Positions 9,467 through 18,817 of a DNA stretch of 35,561 bases are shown piece by piece. The position numbers were made by a program, and so were the translations under genes. The stretch lies in assembly GCA_016206485.1 (NCBI GenBank), contig JACQRL010000429.1, positions 1-35,561 of the forward strand, given 5' to 3'. Source of the stretch: Planctomycetota bacterium. GTDB taxonomy: Bacteria > Planctomycetota > MHYJ01 > JACQRL01 > SBBU01. The notes under the pieces were generated by a model. The model was not told the origin of the DNA. It saw only the letters and a list, made by a program, of their open reading frames with translations, and ran no database searches. The stretch's first letter is position 1, and every line of letters begins with the position of its first letter.

Positions 9467-10708
9467 CTATTTATGCATAATTCTGTTTCTGGAAATTTGT
9501 TTATATTTTATAAAAGATCCCAAACTCATTACTACCAGAAAAGCAGCTATCGGAATTATGATTATCTTTCTTGCATTATCGCTTTCCTCTTTTTCTCTTA
9601 CACTTTTTGAGATTTTATTCAATGTACTTTTTGCTTGTTCAGACAGTTCGTACAGACGCAAAATATCAAGGGTGTGTTGCAGCGGGGCGAATTGCATAAG
9701 ATATGTCTTTGCCTCTTCGAGAAGAACCTGTTCTTCATCAACCGGAAATCCTTTTCGCTTCGCATTTTCCAATTGCTCTGAAATTACGTTGAAGTAATTG
9801 TTGTTATTCATAGCCAAGTTGATTATGCTGTTTCTGGTTTTGGATGCTTTATCATCTTCCTCATGGCATCTGTTACAGGTATTCTCGAAAATTTGTAGAT
9901 TTGCTTGGGGTATGCGGTGATTTCCATGACAGGTTACACACCCTTTGAACTCGCCCTGACTTGTTGGTTTAAAATGCGGGCTTATTTCAAAAAACTCCTT
10001 CTGCTTTGTGTGACACTTTCCACAAACCTCTTCAATTTGTTTGAAGCCTGGAGGTTTTGCTCCGTGGTTTCCATGGCACGTCGAGCATGTTGGGGCAGAA
10101 AGATCTCCTTTTTTTAAGAGAAGGTCTGCATGTATGCTTTGTCTGTATTTTGACTCTGCTTCTGAAGAGAGATCATGTTTGTTCATTTTCTGAAAATCAC
10201 TGTGACAGCTTCCGCACAAGCTAGGTACATTTGCCGGGAAAACAGGGCTTCCAGGATCTTTAACTGATTTCACATCATGATGCTTATGGCAATCGGTGCA
10301 AACCGCAACATCCTCTTTTCCGCTGACTAATGCTTTCCCGTGGCGAGAAGTCAGGTATTGAGTATACTGGTCTGTTGGAAAACCGTAGGGATTCATCTTT
10401 TCAACATCTGAGTGGCAAGAAGAGCACATCTTTGGGATTTCGGTACGCTTAATTTTACCGCGATACCCTGTCTGTGGTGATTTTGCCTGTACTTTATCAG
10501 ACTTGGTTGAGTCTCCACCATGGCAATCTACACACTTTATCTGTGATTTTATATGAATACTTTCGCTTAATGTTTTATTCTGTTGTGAATGACATTGTAT
10601 GCAGGAAGATTTTTCATCGGTATGTCCGGCAGTGCCATAAATTACCAATCCGTTAAAAAACAGGACTGCCGTCGGTATTATCAGGTATATTACTTTTTGC
10701 ATTGTCAT
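9467..10708 (-). CDS. Nonaheme cytochrome c with C-terminal TM anchor, paralogous to 6388..7665
   Basis: Nine CXXCH motifs, signal peptide, C-terminal TM IIIIPIAAFLVVMSLGSFI. Shares heme spacing and the CXTCHGNHGAxPP motif type with the other nonaheme ORF. Confidence 0.88.
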   Translation of the reverse strand: MTMQKVIYLIIPTAVLFFNGLVIYGTAGHTDEKSSCIQCHSQQNKTLSESIHIKSQIKCVDCHGGDSTKSDKVQAKSPQTGYRGKIKRTEIPKMCSSCHSDVEKMNPYGFPTDQYTQYLTSRHGKALVSGKEDVAVCTDCHKHHDVKSVKDPGSPVFPANVPSLCGSCHSDFQKMNKHDLSSEAESKYRQSIHADLLLKKGDLSAPTCSTCHGNHGAKPPGFKQIEEVCGKCHTKQKEFFEISPHFKPTSQGEFKGCVTCHGNHRIPQANLQIFENTCNRCHEEDDKASKTRNSIINLAMNNNNYFNVISEQLENAKRKGFPVDEEQVLLEEAKTYLMQFAPLQHTLDILRLYELSEQAKSTLNKISKSVREKEESDNARKIIIIPIAAFLVVMSLGSFIKYKQISRNRIMHK

Positions 10709-10881
10709 CTCGATAAAATAACATAGATATAGACAAGAAGGCCTACAGAGATCACGCTAAGAAATCCCATAAGGACCGTCGCTGCTGTGGTTACAGCATA
10801 AAAGATCTTGCTTTCAGGCTCCATCTGATCTTCAGAATCAGATGCGCACTCCTGAACTTTCGTTTCTACTTTGGCAATCAT
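10705..10881 (-). CDS. Small single-TM protein (58 aa), absent from the supplied ORF track
   Basis: Manual translation: MIAKVETKVQECASDSEDQMEPESKIFYAVTTAATVLMGFLSVISVGLLVYIYVILSR*. Its TGA overlaps the ATG of the nonaheme gene (ATGA), suggesting translational coupling. Confidence 0.7.
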   Translation of the reverse strand: MIAKVETKVQECASDSEDQMEPESKIFYAVTTAATVLMGFLSVISVGLLVYIYVILSR

Positions 10882-10889
10882 AATTCTTA

Positions 10890-11162
10890 TTACACCTCAG
10901 TTCCCTTTCTGTGAGATCTTGTTTCCATAAACTGCAGTGGCACTTCCGCGTATCTGGATTGCTTCGGGCGTACTTTCTTTTCAGGTATGACAATTAAGAC
11001 AACCCCAACGAGCAAAACAGGAAACAAAAATGTCTGCAGCATCATTGTGATGATTCCTACATCAAGATAGCCGAAATTGTACCATCCCAGTCCGATACTA
11101 AGCGCAAAAACCCATGTCAATAATCCCATGATCCAGATAACTCCTTTTTTCCAGCCTGACAT
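10890..11162 (-). CDS. Small two-TM membrane protein, first gene of the bc operon. Start revised to 11162
   Basis: MSGWKKGVIWIMGLLTWVFALSIGLGWYNFGYLDVGIITMMLQTFLFPVLLVGVVLIVIPEKK... preceded by AAGGAGGTTGAA-ATG. Confidence 0.75.
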   Translation of the reverse strand: MSGWKKGVIWIMGLLTWVFALSIGLGWYNFGYLDVGIITMMLQTFLFPVLLVGVVLIVIPEKKVRPKQSRYAEVPLQFMETRSHRKGTEV

Positions 11163-11285
11163 TTCAACCTCCTTACAAACTATAGTGTAAGAGAGCAAAC
11201 GATGTGCCATACTGGTGTATGTGGAATAAAACTAACGAAGCTTTTGACTGGTTTGCTACGAAGGCATTATTTTATGTGACGAGGT

Positions 11286-11300
11286 ATTGCAATATGCAAT
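11286..11300. promoter_or_regulatory. Candidate operator: inverted repeat ATTGCA-ATA-TGCAAT upstream of the bc operon
   Basis: Perfect 6-bp inverted repeat about 124-138 bp upstream of the first start codon. A related repeat lies upstream of the Qrc-like operon. Confidence 0.35.
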
Positions 11301-11365
11301 CAATAATGACAGATACCAAATGAACTTTGAGATATTTTACAAGATAATGATTCGTTAAAAATCTG

Positions 11366-12736
11366 CTATAGCGGATTGTTTTTTTCCTCTTTCCGCCAGA
11401 GGGTAGAGGAATCTATTCCCAGGAGCTTAGCAGCGCGTGATTTATTTCCCTGGCAGATGGCAAGAATAAACTGGATATAATCGTTTTCAAGTTGCTTTAG
11501 TGTCAGGGGTTTGTCTGGGTATATAGTAAATGGTGTTCCCACGATACTACATCGTATTTTATCCGGTAGCTGAGCGATGGTGATAGGTTGGGCATCGTTC
11601 CCAAAAATAACCGCTCTTTCAACTACATTCTTTAACTCCCTGATATTTCCAGACCACGGATACTTTTTAAAGAGCTCCAGGACGTCAGGATCAAAATCCC
11701 TGATATTTTTCTTCAGTTCTGTGGCAAAAAGTGTCAGGAAATAATGTGCAAGACCGGGGATATCCTCAATCCTTTCTGAAAGTGAGGGAACACGTAGCTG
11801 GACAACTCCAAGGCGAAAATATAGATCCTCTCTTAACTTACCGGTTTTTATCAGTTTCTCTGGCGGCTTTTGCATGGCTGACAGAATCCTGATATTAACA
11901 CTTTGTTCTTTTTCTGACCCTATGCGCTTGAACTTCTGTTCTTCGACAACCCTGAGAAGTTTCGCTTGGATCTCCGGTTTGAGTTCTGCTATCTCATCAA
12001 GAAACAGTGTGCCTTCATTTGCCAGTTCAATAATGCCTCTATGATCTGATATGGCACCGGTAAACGCTCCATGCACATGTCCAAAGATTTCAGATCCGGA
12101 TAATTCCTCTGAAATTGCAGCGCAATTTATAGCAAGAAAAGGGCGATTCCTTCTCATACTGTTTGCATGAATGTATTTGGCAAGTACTTCTTTTCCAGAT
12201 CCGCTTTCTCCTGTTATCAGGACAGCCGCATCAGTTCCAGCCACCTTATTTGCCTCGGCGAAGAGATGTTTCATTATAGTCGATTTTCCTATATATAACT
12301 TGCCGCCTTGGATAAACTCTACAACCTCTTTTAGGAGTTTATTTTCTTTTGAAAGATAATGATTTTCCAGTGCCCTCGAGATTGCTTTGTTGATTTCCTC
12401 GGGTGAGAATGGTTTAATCACGTAATCGTATGCTCCCAATCGTAGTGCCTTGATGGCCGTTTCGATCGACGCGTAGCCGGTTATTATTATAACACGCAGA
12501 GATGGATAGGTTGCTTTAATGCGCTCCAGAAGACTTATCCCATCCATATTTGGCAGGCGGATATCGCATAAAACGAGATCATATTCTTTTTTTGAGAGAA
12601 GGAGCAGAGCTTCTTCAGCCGAATATGAAATATCAAAACTGATGCCTTCTTCTCCGATTACTCTTGCAATAGATTCACATATTTTCTTTTCATCATCTAC
12701 GATCAGCACCTCAGCTTTTATTTTTTTTACAGGCAT
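11366..12736 (-). CDS. NtrC-family sigma-54-dependent response regulator
   Basis: Receiver domain (VLIVDDEKKICESIARVI, DIRLPNMDG, KPF), AAA+ domain with GESGSGKE and GAFTGA (GHVHGAFTGAI), GTLFLDEI, C-terminal Fis-type HTH. Start placed at MPVKK (12736), directly after the kinase stop. Confidence 0.93.
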   Translation of the reverse strand: MPVKKIKAEVLIVDDEKKICESIARVIGEEGISFDISYSAEEALLLLSKKEYDLVLCDIRLPNMDGISLLERIKATYPSLRVIIITGYASIETAIKALRLGAYDYVIKPFSPEEINKAISRALENHYLSKENKLLKEVVEFIQGGKLYIGKSTIMKHLFAEANKVAGTDAAVLITGESGSGKEVLAKYIHANSMRRNRPFLAINCAAISEELSGSEIFGHVHGAFTGAISDHRGIIELANEGTLFLDEIAELKPEIQAKLLRVVEEQKFKRIGSEKEQSVNIRILSAMQKPPEKLIKTGKLREDLYFRLGVVQLRVPSLSERIEDIPGLAHYFLTLFATELKKNIRDFDPDVLELFKKYPWSGNIRELKNVVERAVIFGNDAQPITIAQLPDKIRCSIVGTPFTIYPDKPLTLKQLENDYIQFILAICQGNKSRAAKLLGIDSSTLWRKEEKNNPL

Positions 12737-12740
12737 GTTA

Positions 12741-14291
12741 TTATAGTCCTTCTTGGAGTGGCAGGAGTATTCTGACAAGTGTTCCTGGTTTGCGTGATAA
12801 TTTGGATGCTTCCTCAGGGGTAGATGTTTCATATTCCATTACCCCGCTGTGACCTTCCACGATGTGTTTACAGATCGTCAGTCCCAGCCCGACGCCGCCA
12901 TCCTTTGTGGTGAAAAACTCTTTAAACAGTTTCTCCCGATTTACCTGCGGGATGCCGCAGCCATAGTCCTGAACCTCTATTATAATCCAATTAGTATCTT
13001 CACGTATTCCAACCTGCACCATACCGTTGTTTGTTGTCGCATCGATAGCATTGCTGATAAGGTTCACAAAAAGTTGGGTTATTCTTTCCGGATTGCAAAG
13101 ACAGCGGACTTCCCCTTCGGGAAAGTTTTTCACAATACTTATATGGCGTGATTCTATCTCGAACCTCATTACATCAAAAGCCTTTCCGATAGCTTGTTTA
13201 ATATCGCAAAGATACTTTTCTCCTTCGTGAGCGCGCGCAAGTGATCTTAACTCCATAACTATAGCCCTGCATCTCTGCACGCTGTCTGCAATATCCTTGA
13301 TTGCTTCGAAATGCTTGTCATCGTTTTTTGCGGATTTCAGAAGATAATTGGCGTTCATCAGGACGCTTGTCAGCGGATTGTTTAAATCATGCGCGACTTT
13401 AGCCGCTATAAGGCCTAAAGATGCCAGTCTTTCACTTTGTAACAGGTACTTGTCTTTCTGTTGCAGTTCGTCAACTTTCCTTTTGATTTCGTTTTCCAGG
13501 GAATGTTGATATCCCAGGAGCTCCTGTTTATGCCTGTTCAGGTCATCCGCCATTTTGTTGAAAGATGTGGCTAGAAGTGTCATTTCAAGCTGTCCTTCGA
13601 TGTCTGTTCGGTAGTTTAGATCTCCTGAGGCTATTCTCTGAGTACCCTTGACCAGTTTTTTGATTGGACGGGTGATACTTGACGCTATTGGAAAAGACAG
13701 TACAGCGGCAACTATTGTAAATGCTATCGTCACAATAAGAATAAATTTTAAGGCATTATTTTCCACATCTCCTGAAATTTTCTCCAACTGCTTGGCTCGT
13801 TCCAAAAGTGTGCCTGTCATTTTTCCTGTCATATCTATGACTACTTTTGCGTCATTTTCAATTCGATGTATTAAATTGGATTCGTCAGTAGTATTTGGAT
13901 TAGAAAAGGCAAAGACAGACTTTCCGTTTTCTTTTATTCTGGACAAGTGATCCTGCACCTTTTCGATCATTTGTTTTGGTTGTTCCACCAGACCGTGGCA
14001 TGAACTGCTGGCGCAAGAATTTAGTTCTCCTTCTACCTTGGTGATTGCCTCTTTGAACCTTTCGTGACTGGTAGCTGTATTACCTGTAACGTAATCGCTA
14101 ATGGGATCCAGAATCTGAGTAAGGGCTATATTTAACTCTCTGGTTTTCTCCATAGACACGATAATTTGTTTTAGTTGCAGGTTTGATTTTGTTGATGCAC
14201 TTAGGGAATAGGAACTTACAAGACTTAGAAAAAGTGCCTCGCTAATGGCGAGACCCAGTACAAAAAGGATTATATGTACTTTTAAGGACAT
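12741..14291 (-). CDS. Membrane sensor histidine kinase with HAMP domain and a CX4CH motif in the sensor region
   Basis: Two TM segments, HAMP (ITRPIKKLVKGTQRIASGDLNYRTD), H-box VAHDLNNPLTSVLMNANYLL, N/G boxes. Sensor sequence ELNSCASSSCHGLVEQ. Confidence 0.92.
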   Translation of the reverse strand: MSLKVHIILFVLGLAISEALFLSLVSSYSLSASTKSNLQLKQIIVSMEKTRELNIALTQILDPISDYVTGNTATSHERFKEAITKVEGELNSCASSSCHGLVEQPKQMIEKVQDHLSRIKENGKSVFAFSNPNTTDESNLIHRIENDAKVVIDMTGKMTGTLLERAKQLEKISGDVENNALKFILIVTIAFTIVAAVLSFPIASSITRPIKKLVKGTQRIASGDLNYRTDIEGQLEMTLLATSFNKMADDLNRHKQELLGYQHSLENEIKRKVDELQQKDKYLLQSERLASLGLIAAKVAHDLNNPLTSVLMNANYLLKSAKNDDKHFEAIKDIADSVQRCRAIVMELRSLARAHEGEKYLCDIKQAIGKAFDVMRFEIESRHISIVKNFPEGEVRCLCNPERITQLFVNLISNAIDATTNNGMVQVGIREDTNWIIIEVQDYGCGIPQVNREKLFKEFFTTKDGGVGLGLTICKHIVEGHSGVMEYETSTPEEASKLSRKPGTLVRILLPLQEGL

Positions 14292-14301
14292 TATTCATTA
14301 T

Positions 14302-15639
14302 TTAGTGGTCTAGTTCAGATAGCCCTTCCGGCATGTATTCCTTAACTCTTTCAGTCACATGCGGTATTGCTAATTCCCTGCCTTCTTTAACCTCCCAAAC
14401 TGAAACGATCGGGAAGAACTTTGCAAATAAGATGTAAAGAAATATAAAAGCGGCGATGCATCCGGCAGTGATTGACCATTCTATCCAGGTAGGATAATAG
14501 AATCCTTCAGGCCAAGGCAGTCTGGTTCGGGTTAATGTGGGAACAATAATAAGAAAACGTTCAAGCCACATCCCAACCAGTATCAAAACAGATGCCGTAA
14601 CACAGCCGGCGACGCTGCGGCCTTTAGGGAATGCCAGAATAATGGCCGGTACGATAAATCCGAATATTATCATCCCCCAAAACAGAATAAAATATTCTCC
14701 GGAAACCTTTTGCATGACTACTGACATTATAGAGGGTTCATTTCCTGTTATTTCAACAAGATATATATTGAACGTAAAATATATCATAATGCAATTCATC
14801 GCCAGCAATAGCAATCCGAGATTATTAAAATGAATATTCTTAAGAACTCCCTGCAGTCCCAAAGATCTCCGTATTACCGCCATTGCTATCATCAATCCCG
14901 CAATACCTGAAAAAATAGCGCCAACAACAAAGTAAGGACCGAATACTGTACTGTGCCAGGCGGGTTGAAGTGTCGTGGCAAATATGTAAGAGACAACTGT
15001 ATGTACTGATATAGCGATAGGAATAATTAACACCGCCATGATTCCTATCATAGATTCCAAGTGTTTTTTTTGCTTTTCAGTTCCGCGATATCCTAACGCC
15101 AGTATTTTGTACAACCAGGTATGGCCAATTCCTTTATCACGCAATATGGCCAGATCCGGAATTAAAGGAAGGTAAAGGTATATGATGCTGCCGGTCAGAT
15201 AAACGCTGATGCAGCATACATCCCAGAGAATAGGAGACTGTAGCCTTCCATGTTTTAAAACATTCATGACTCTGTCAGGACGGCCAAGATCAATAATTAC
15301 GCTTGCAGCGCCGAACATTAGCGCCAACACAGTGATGACTTCCGCGCACCTCGTAATTGGTCTTCTCCATTCCGCCTGTGTTACCCGCAAAATTGCCGAG
15401 ATCAGAGTTCCGGCATGGCTTATTCCTATGAAAAAGACAAAATTAGCCATGTAGATGCCCCAGTAAAGAGGCCTGTTCATGCCGGTTATACCAAGCCCGT
15501 AATTAATTTGTAAGATATATGCATAAACTCCCCATCCTACTATGCCAAGTAAAATTATGGAGGCGAGGTAGAATTTCCATCCGCTTCTGCGAATGGGAGT
15601 GTAAACTCGCTCACTCATTGTGTCAGCTACTCTTTCCAT
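14302..15639 (-). CDS. NrfD/PsrC-family integral membrane quinone-interacting subunit (QrcD/ActC-like)
   Basis: About 10 TM helices. MNRPLYWGIYMANFVFFIGISHAGTLISAILRVTQAEWRRPITRCAE is typical of the NrfD family. Located after FeS and Mo-family subunits. Confidence 0.9.
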   Translation of the reverse strand: MERVADTMSERVYTPIRRSGWKFYLASIILLGIVGWGVYAYILQINYGLGITGMNRPLYWGIYMANFVFFIGISHAGTLISAILRVTQAEWRRPITRCAEVITVLALMFGAASVIIDLGRPDRVMNVLKHGRLQSPILWDVCCISVYLTGSIIYLYLPLIPDLAILRDKGIGHTWLYKILALGYRGTEKQKKHLESMIGIMAVLIIPIAISVHTVVSYIFATTLQPAWHSTVFGPYFVVGAIFSGIAGLMIAMAVIRRSLGLQGVLKNIHFNNLGLLLLAMNCIMIYFTFNIYLVEITGNEPSIMSVVMQKVSGEYFILFWGMIIFGFIVPAIILAFPKGRSVAGCVTASVLILVGMWLERFLIIVPTLTRTRLPWPEGFYYPTWIEWSITAGCIAAFIFLYILFAKFFPIVSVWEVKEGRELAIPHVTERVKEYMPEGLSELDH

Positions 15640-16541
15640 TTAGCGCTCCTGAGATAAGTAACTTTCGGATTTGTTCCCAACTCCTCTTGCAGGTGAAATG
15701 CCCTTGGGCTTTTTTTGAGCCTCGAAACTTCAGAGTTAGGATTATTTAAATCTCCGAAGGTTATTGCCTTTGCCGGACAGGCCTGCGCGCATGCAGGCAG
15801 ATACCTAAAATTTTCATCAGTTAATGCCTGCCCCTCAATTTTAGCCTGTTCACGGATCTTTCTGATTCTGTGGTGACAAAATGTACACTTTTCGACGACC
15901 CCCTTTGGTCTGGTAGCTACATCAGGATTTAACTGGTTCTTGTATTCTTCAGACCATTGTGGAGCTTCCCAGTTAAAATAGCGCCTGGTATATGGACATG
16001 CTGTTGTGCAATAACGGCATCCTATACATCTTGCCCATATTTGCGCTACAATTCCTTCTTCACTTATATATGTTGCGCCAACCGGACACACCTTCACACA
16101 GGGTGCATTTTCACAGTGGTTGCAAGGAGTCGGCATTCCCCTCATTTTTATATCCGGGTACTCCCCCTCCTGTTCTACCAATATGTCCATCCAGAAAATC
16201 ATCCTTGCTTTATCCGCCTGATCAGCCCCTGCAATCGGGACATTATTTTCCGCCCTGCACGACACAACGCACCCTCCACAAGTAGTACACTTGTCAAGAT
16301 CAATTACCATCCCCCATTTGGGAAGTTGGACCTTCCCGGTTGAATGTTGATTGAGTAAGTCTTTTACAAACAGTTTTGGAATATATAAAAAAGCAAAAAC
16401 CCCGCTCATAGCGCCTGCAAGATATTGTAGGATAGTGCGTCTTGCTGGCCCCTCAGTTACGATGGAATCAGATGATTGAAACCTTTCTTCTCTTTCTTTC
16501 GGTTCAAACAACCGTATAAAACTAGCCAGTAATTTTTTCAT
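15627..16541 (-). CDS. Periplasmic 4Fe-4S ferredoxin-type subunit (QrcC/PsrB-like)
   Basis: WGMVIDLDKCTTCGGCVVSC, CNHCENAPCVKVCP, CIGCRYCTTACPY and KCTFCHHRI...CAQACPAKAITFGDL motifs. Confidence 0.92.
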   Translation of the reverse strand: MKKLLASFIRLFEPKEREERFQSSDSIVTEGPARRTILQYLAGAMSGVFAFLYIPKLFVKDLLNQHSTGKVQLPKWGMVIDLDKCTTCGGCVVSCRAENNVPIAGADQADKARMIFWMDILVEQEGEYPDIKMRGMPTPCNHCENAPCVKVCPVGATYISEEGIVAQIWARCIGCRYCTTACPYTRRYFNWEAPQWSEEYKNQLNPDVATRPKGVVEKCTFCHHRIRKIREQAKIEGQALTDENFRYLPACAQACPAKAITFGDLNNPNSEVSRLKKSPRAFHLQEELGTNPKVTYLRSAKWKE

Positions 16542-18817
16542 CTGGAGTCTTTCCCATTTTTAATCTTCTCAATTCTTACTTTTGTTCCGCACAATGGGAT
16601 GATTCTGCCAGGAGATTCAGTGTTCACTACAAGGATTTCTTTTGGATTCTTTCCTATCCCCTTGGCAAATCTTCCCATCTGGGTATGTCCATGTCCCAAT
16701 GACATTAAAACCACATTAGGTGGAATACCCGCAAACAATTTCACTCTGACTTGGATGTGTCCTGCAGAAGATTCTACTCGCACGCTTTCATTATCATGTA
16801 TCCCTTTCTTATGTGCTGTTTCCGGGTTTATCTCCAGGTAGGAGTCCCAGAAAGTTTTTCTCAGGACATTACCAAGTTCCTGGAGCCAGGGAAGATTTGC
16901 TCCGCTTCCTTCTGCGTAAGTGATAGGCTTATGCAGTAAAAAATAAAATGGATATTGGGATGAATCCCCATGCCATTTTGGTTCAAGCGTGTCAGAAAAC
17001 TGCTCCGCAGTATTCTGCGAATAGAATTCAAATTTACCGGATGAAGTTTTGAAAATATCAGCCCATTGTTCAAACTTGTATTCTGATGATTCCCAATAAC
17101 CATTTTTAAAAAGCGAGCTCAGGAACTCCTCTTCATCTTCTTTTACTATCGAACCGGATTTTGTTTTGTAGATACCGCTAATACGATAAAGTAAAGCCTC
17201 TTTGAAATCATTCCAAGGGAAAGCGGTCTGTATGGTATCACCTAATGATTTTGCCAGTTCAATAATTACATCTCCGGTGTGCTTTGTATTGTATAACGGT
17301 GTGACTACCGGTTGCCTTATACCAAACAGCGGATGCCCGACTGATGGTGCTGGAATAACATCTTCCCATCTTTCCAGATATGTGTGATCAGGAAGTATGA
17401 TATCAGACTGGAATGAGCTCTCATCCATAAATGGTGAGAAGCTCACAATTAAAGGTATTTTTTCAAATGCGCGATGAAAACGGCCCGGATTGATCCTCGC
17501 ATACAGAGGATTAGAATAGTATAGCAGTAGCGCATCAAGAGGATATGGTTTTCCTTTAATGATATTTTCAGGTAGCAACTCTACATTATTTGTTATTTGT
17601 TCACTAGTAGTCTTTTGGGCAAACTCATCTAATGCCGGTTCTAGCCATGGTAATAATGGGGGATCGCGCTGTATGAGCAGTCCACCGGGTCTGTCTATAC
17701 TTCCCAGTAGCGCATTAAGAATGATAGCAGAGCGTGCTATTTCAAGACCGTTGGATGTTAAAGTGGAATTAGTATCGACAATTGCTATCGCCGGGCGATA
17801 ATTAGCCATCTCATGGGCGATCCTGACAATATCTTTGGGAGGAACTCCTGTAGTAGCTTCAACATTTTCAGGAGTATATTTTTTAATTCTTTCGGATAAC
17901 TTGTCAAAAGCGTATGTGGAAGACTCGATGAATTTTTTATCATATAGTTCTTCTTTTATCAGCACATATGCTATTCCCAAAGCGAGCGCATCATAAGTTC
18001 CTGGCTTTACTGGTATCCACTCATCTGATTGAATAGCAGTTAGCGAATATGTCGCCCCTGCATGTACTATTTTTGCGCGTCTTCCAGGTTGCCCGCGCTT
18101 CGCCATTGAAATAGTGCGAATGAAGTGAATTCCATGACATGTTGAGTCAAAAAGTCCCGCGCCCAAACTCAGGATGTAGGAGGCATTGGCGGAATCGTAG
18201 GCCGGGAGATCATTAATTCCCATTGCCGAAAACATTGCCTGTTTTATCGAGCCTTCACTTGTCAAAGTGGTATCAAGAAAATTTGGAGTCCCAAAGGTTT
18301 GACAAAATCGCCTCCACAACTCTACTATAGATCCTTTTGAATGCCCGCACATCACGGCAAGTTGGTGAGCTTTATTATTATCTCTGAGTTTTTTCAAAAC
18401 TTTTGAAATCTCGCTTATACCTTCATCCCAAGATATCTCCTGCCACTTACCGGAGCCCCTGGGGCCGCTTCGTTTGAGAGGATTACGGATACGGTCAGGA
18501 TCATATAAAACCTGGAGTCCGGATTGACCTTTTGGGCCCAATCCTCCCTTGTTTAACGAACACTCATTATTTCCTTCTATTTTTACTGCCCTGCCTTCAA
18601 CAGTCCTGACCTTTATTCCACAACCGGCAGGACACATTGCGCAACTGCTTGCTACCCACTTCTCATATCCTTTGTATAAACCCTTGTCACCGGAAACAGG
18701 AGGTTTTTTTATTGAATAGGGATCCCCGCTTTCTCCGCAACTTGTCAATGACAATCCGCATGCAGTCGCGCCGGCTGCCTTTAAAAAATCACGTCTTGTT
18801 AATTTATTGTCTTTCAT
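16538..18817 (-). CDS. Molybdopterin oxidoreductase-family subunit (QrcB/ActB-like), probably lacking Mo ligation
   Basis: TAT-like RRDFLKAAGATACGL, N-terminal CAMCPAGC, YDPDRIRNPLKRSGPRGSGKWQEISWDE, DTNSTLTSNG and SLGHGHTQMGRFAKGIGKNP. Confidence 0.88.
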   Translation of the reverse strand: MKDNKLTRRDFLKAAGATACGLSLTSCGESGDPYSIKKPPVSGDKGLYKGYEKWVASSCAMCPAGCGIKVRTVEGRAVKIEGNNECSLNKGGLGPKGQSGLQVLYDPDRIRNPLKRSGPRGSGKWQEISWDEGISEISKVLKKLRDNNKAHQLAVMCGHSKGSIVELWRRFCQTFGTPNFLDTTLTSEGSIKQAMFSAMGINDLPAYDSANASYILSLGAGLFDSTCHGIHFIRTISMAKRGQPGRRAKIVHAGATYSLTAIQSDEWIPVKPGTYDALALGIAYVLIKEELYDKKFIESSTYAFDKLSERIKKYTPENVEATTGVPPKDIVRIAHEMANYRPAIAIVDTNSTLTSNGLEIARSAIILNALLGSIDRPGGLLIQRDPPLLPWLEPALDEFAQKTTSEQITNNVELLPENIIKGKPYPLDALLLYYSNPLYARINPGRFHRAFEKIPLIVSFSPFMDESSFQSDIILPDHTYLERWEDVIPAPSVGHPLFGIRQPVVTPLYNTKHTGDVIIELAKSLGDTIQTAFPWNDFKEALLYRISGIYKTKSGSIVKEDEEEFLSSLFKNGYWESSEYKFEQWADIFKTSSGKFEFYSQNTAEQFSDTLEPKWHGDSSQYPFYFLLHKPITYAEGSGANLPWLQELGNVLRKTFWDSYLEINPETAHKKGIHDNESVRVESSAGHIQVRVKLFAGIPPNVVLMSLGHGHTQMGRFAKGIGKNPKEILVVNTESPGRIIPLCGTKVRIEKIKNGKDSR

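Noticed and set aside
15865-15890. CTFCHH in the FeS subunit as a c-type heme site
   Set aside because: It is part of the conserved 4Fe-4S ligand pattern (KCTFCxxR) of PsrB/QrcC-like proteins.
15957-16343. 128-aa plus-strand ORF antisense to the FeS subunit (also 15992..16285)
   Set aside because: Cys/His-rich composition is explained as the antisense of a ferredoxin-type gene on the opposite strand.
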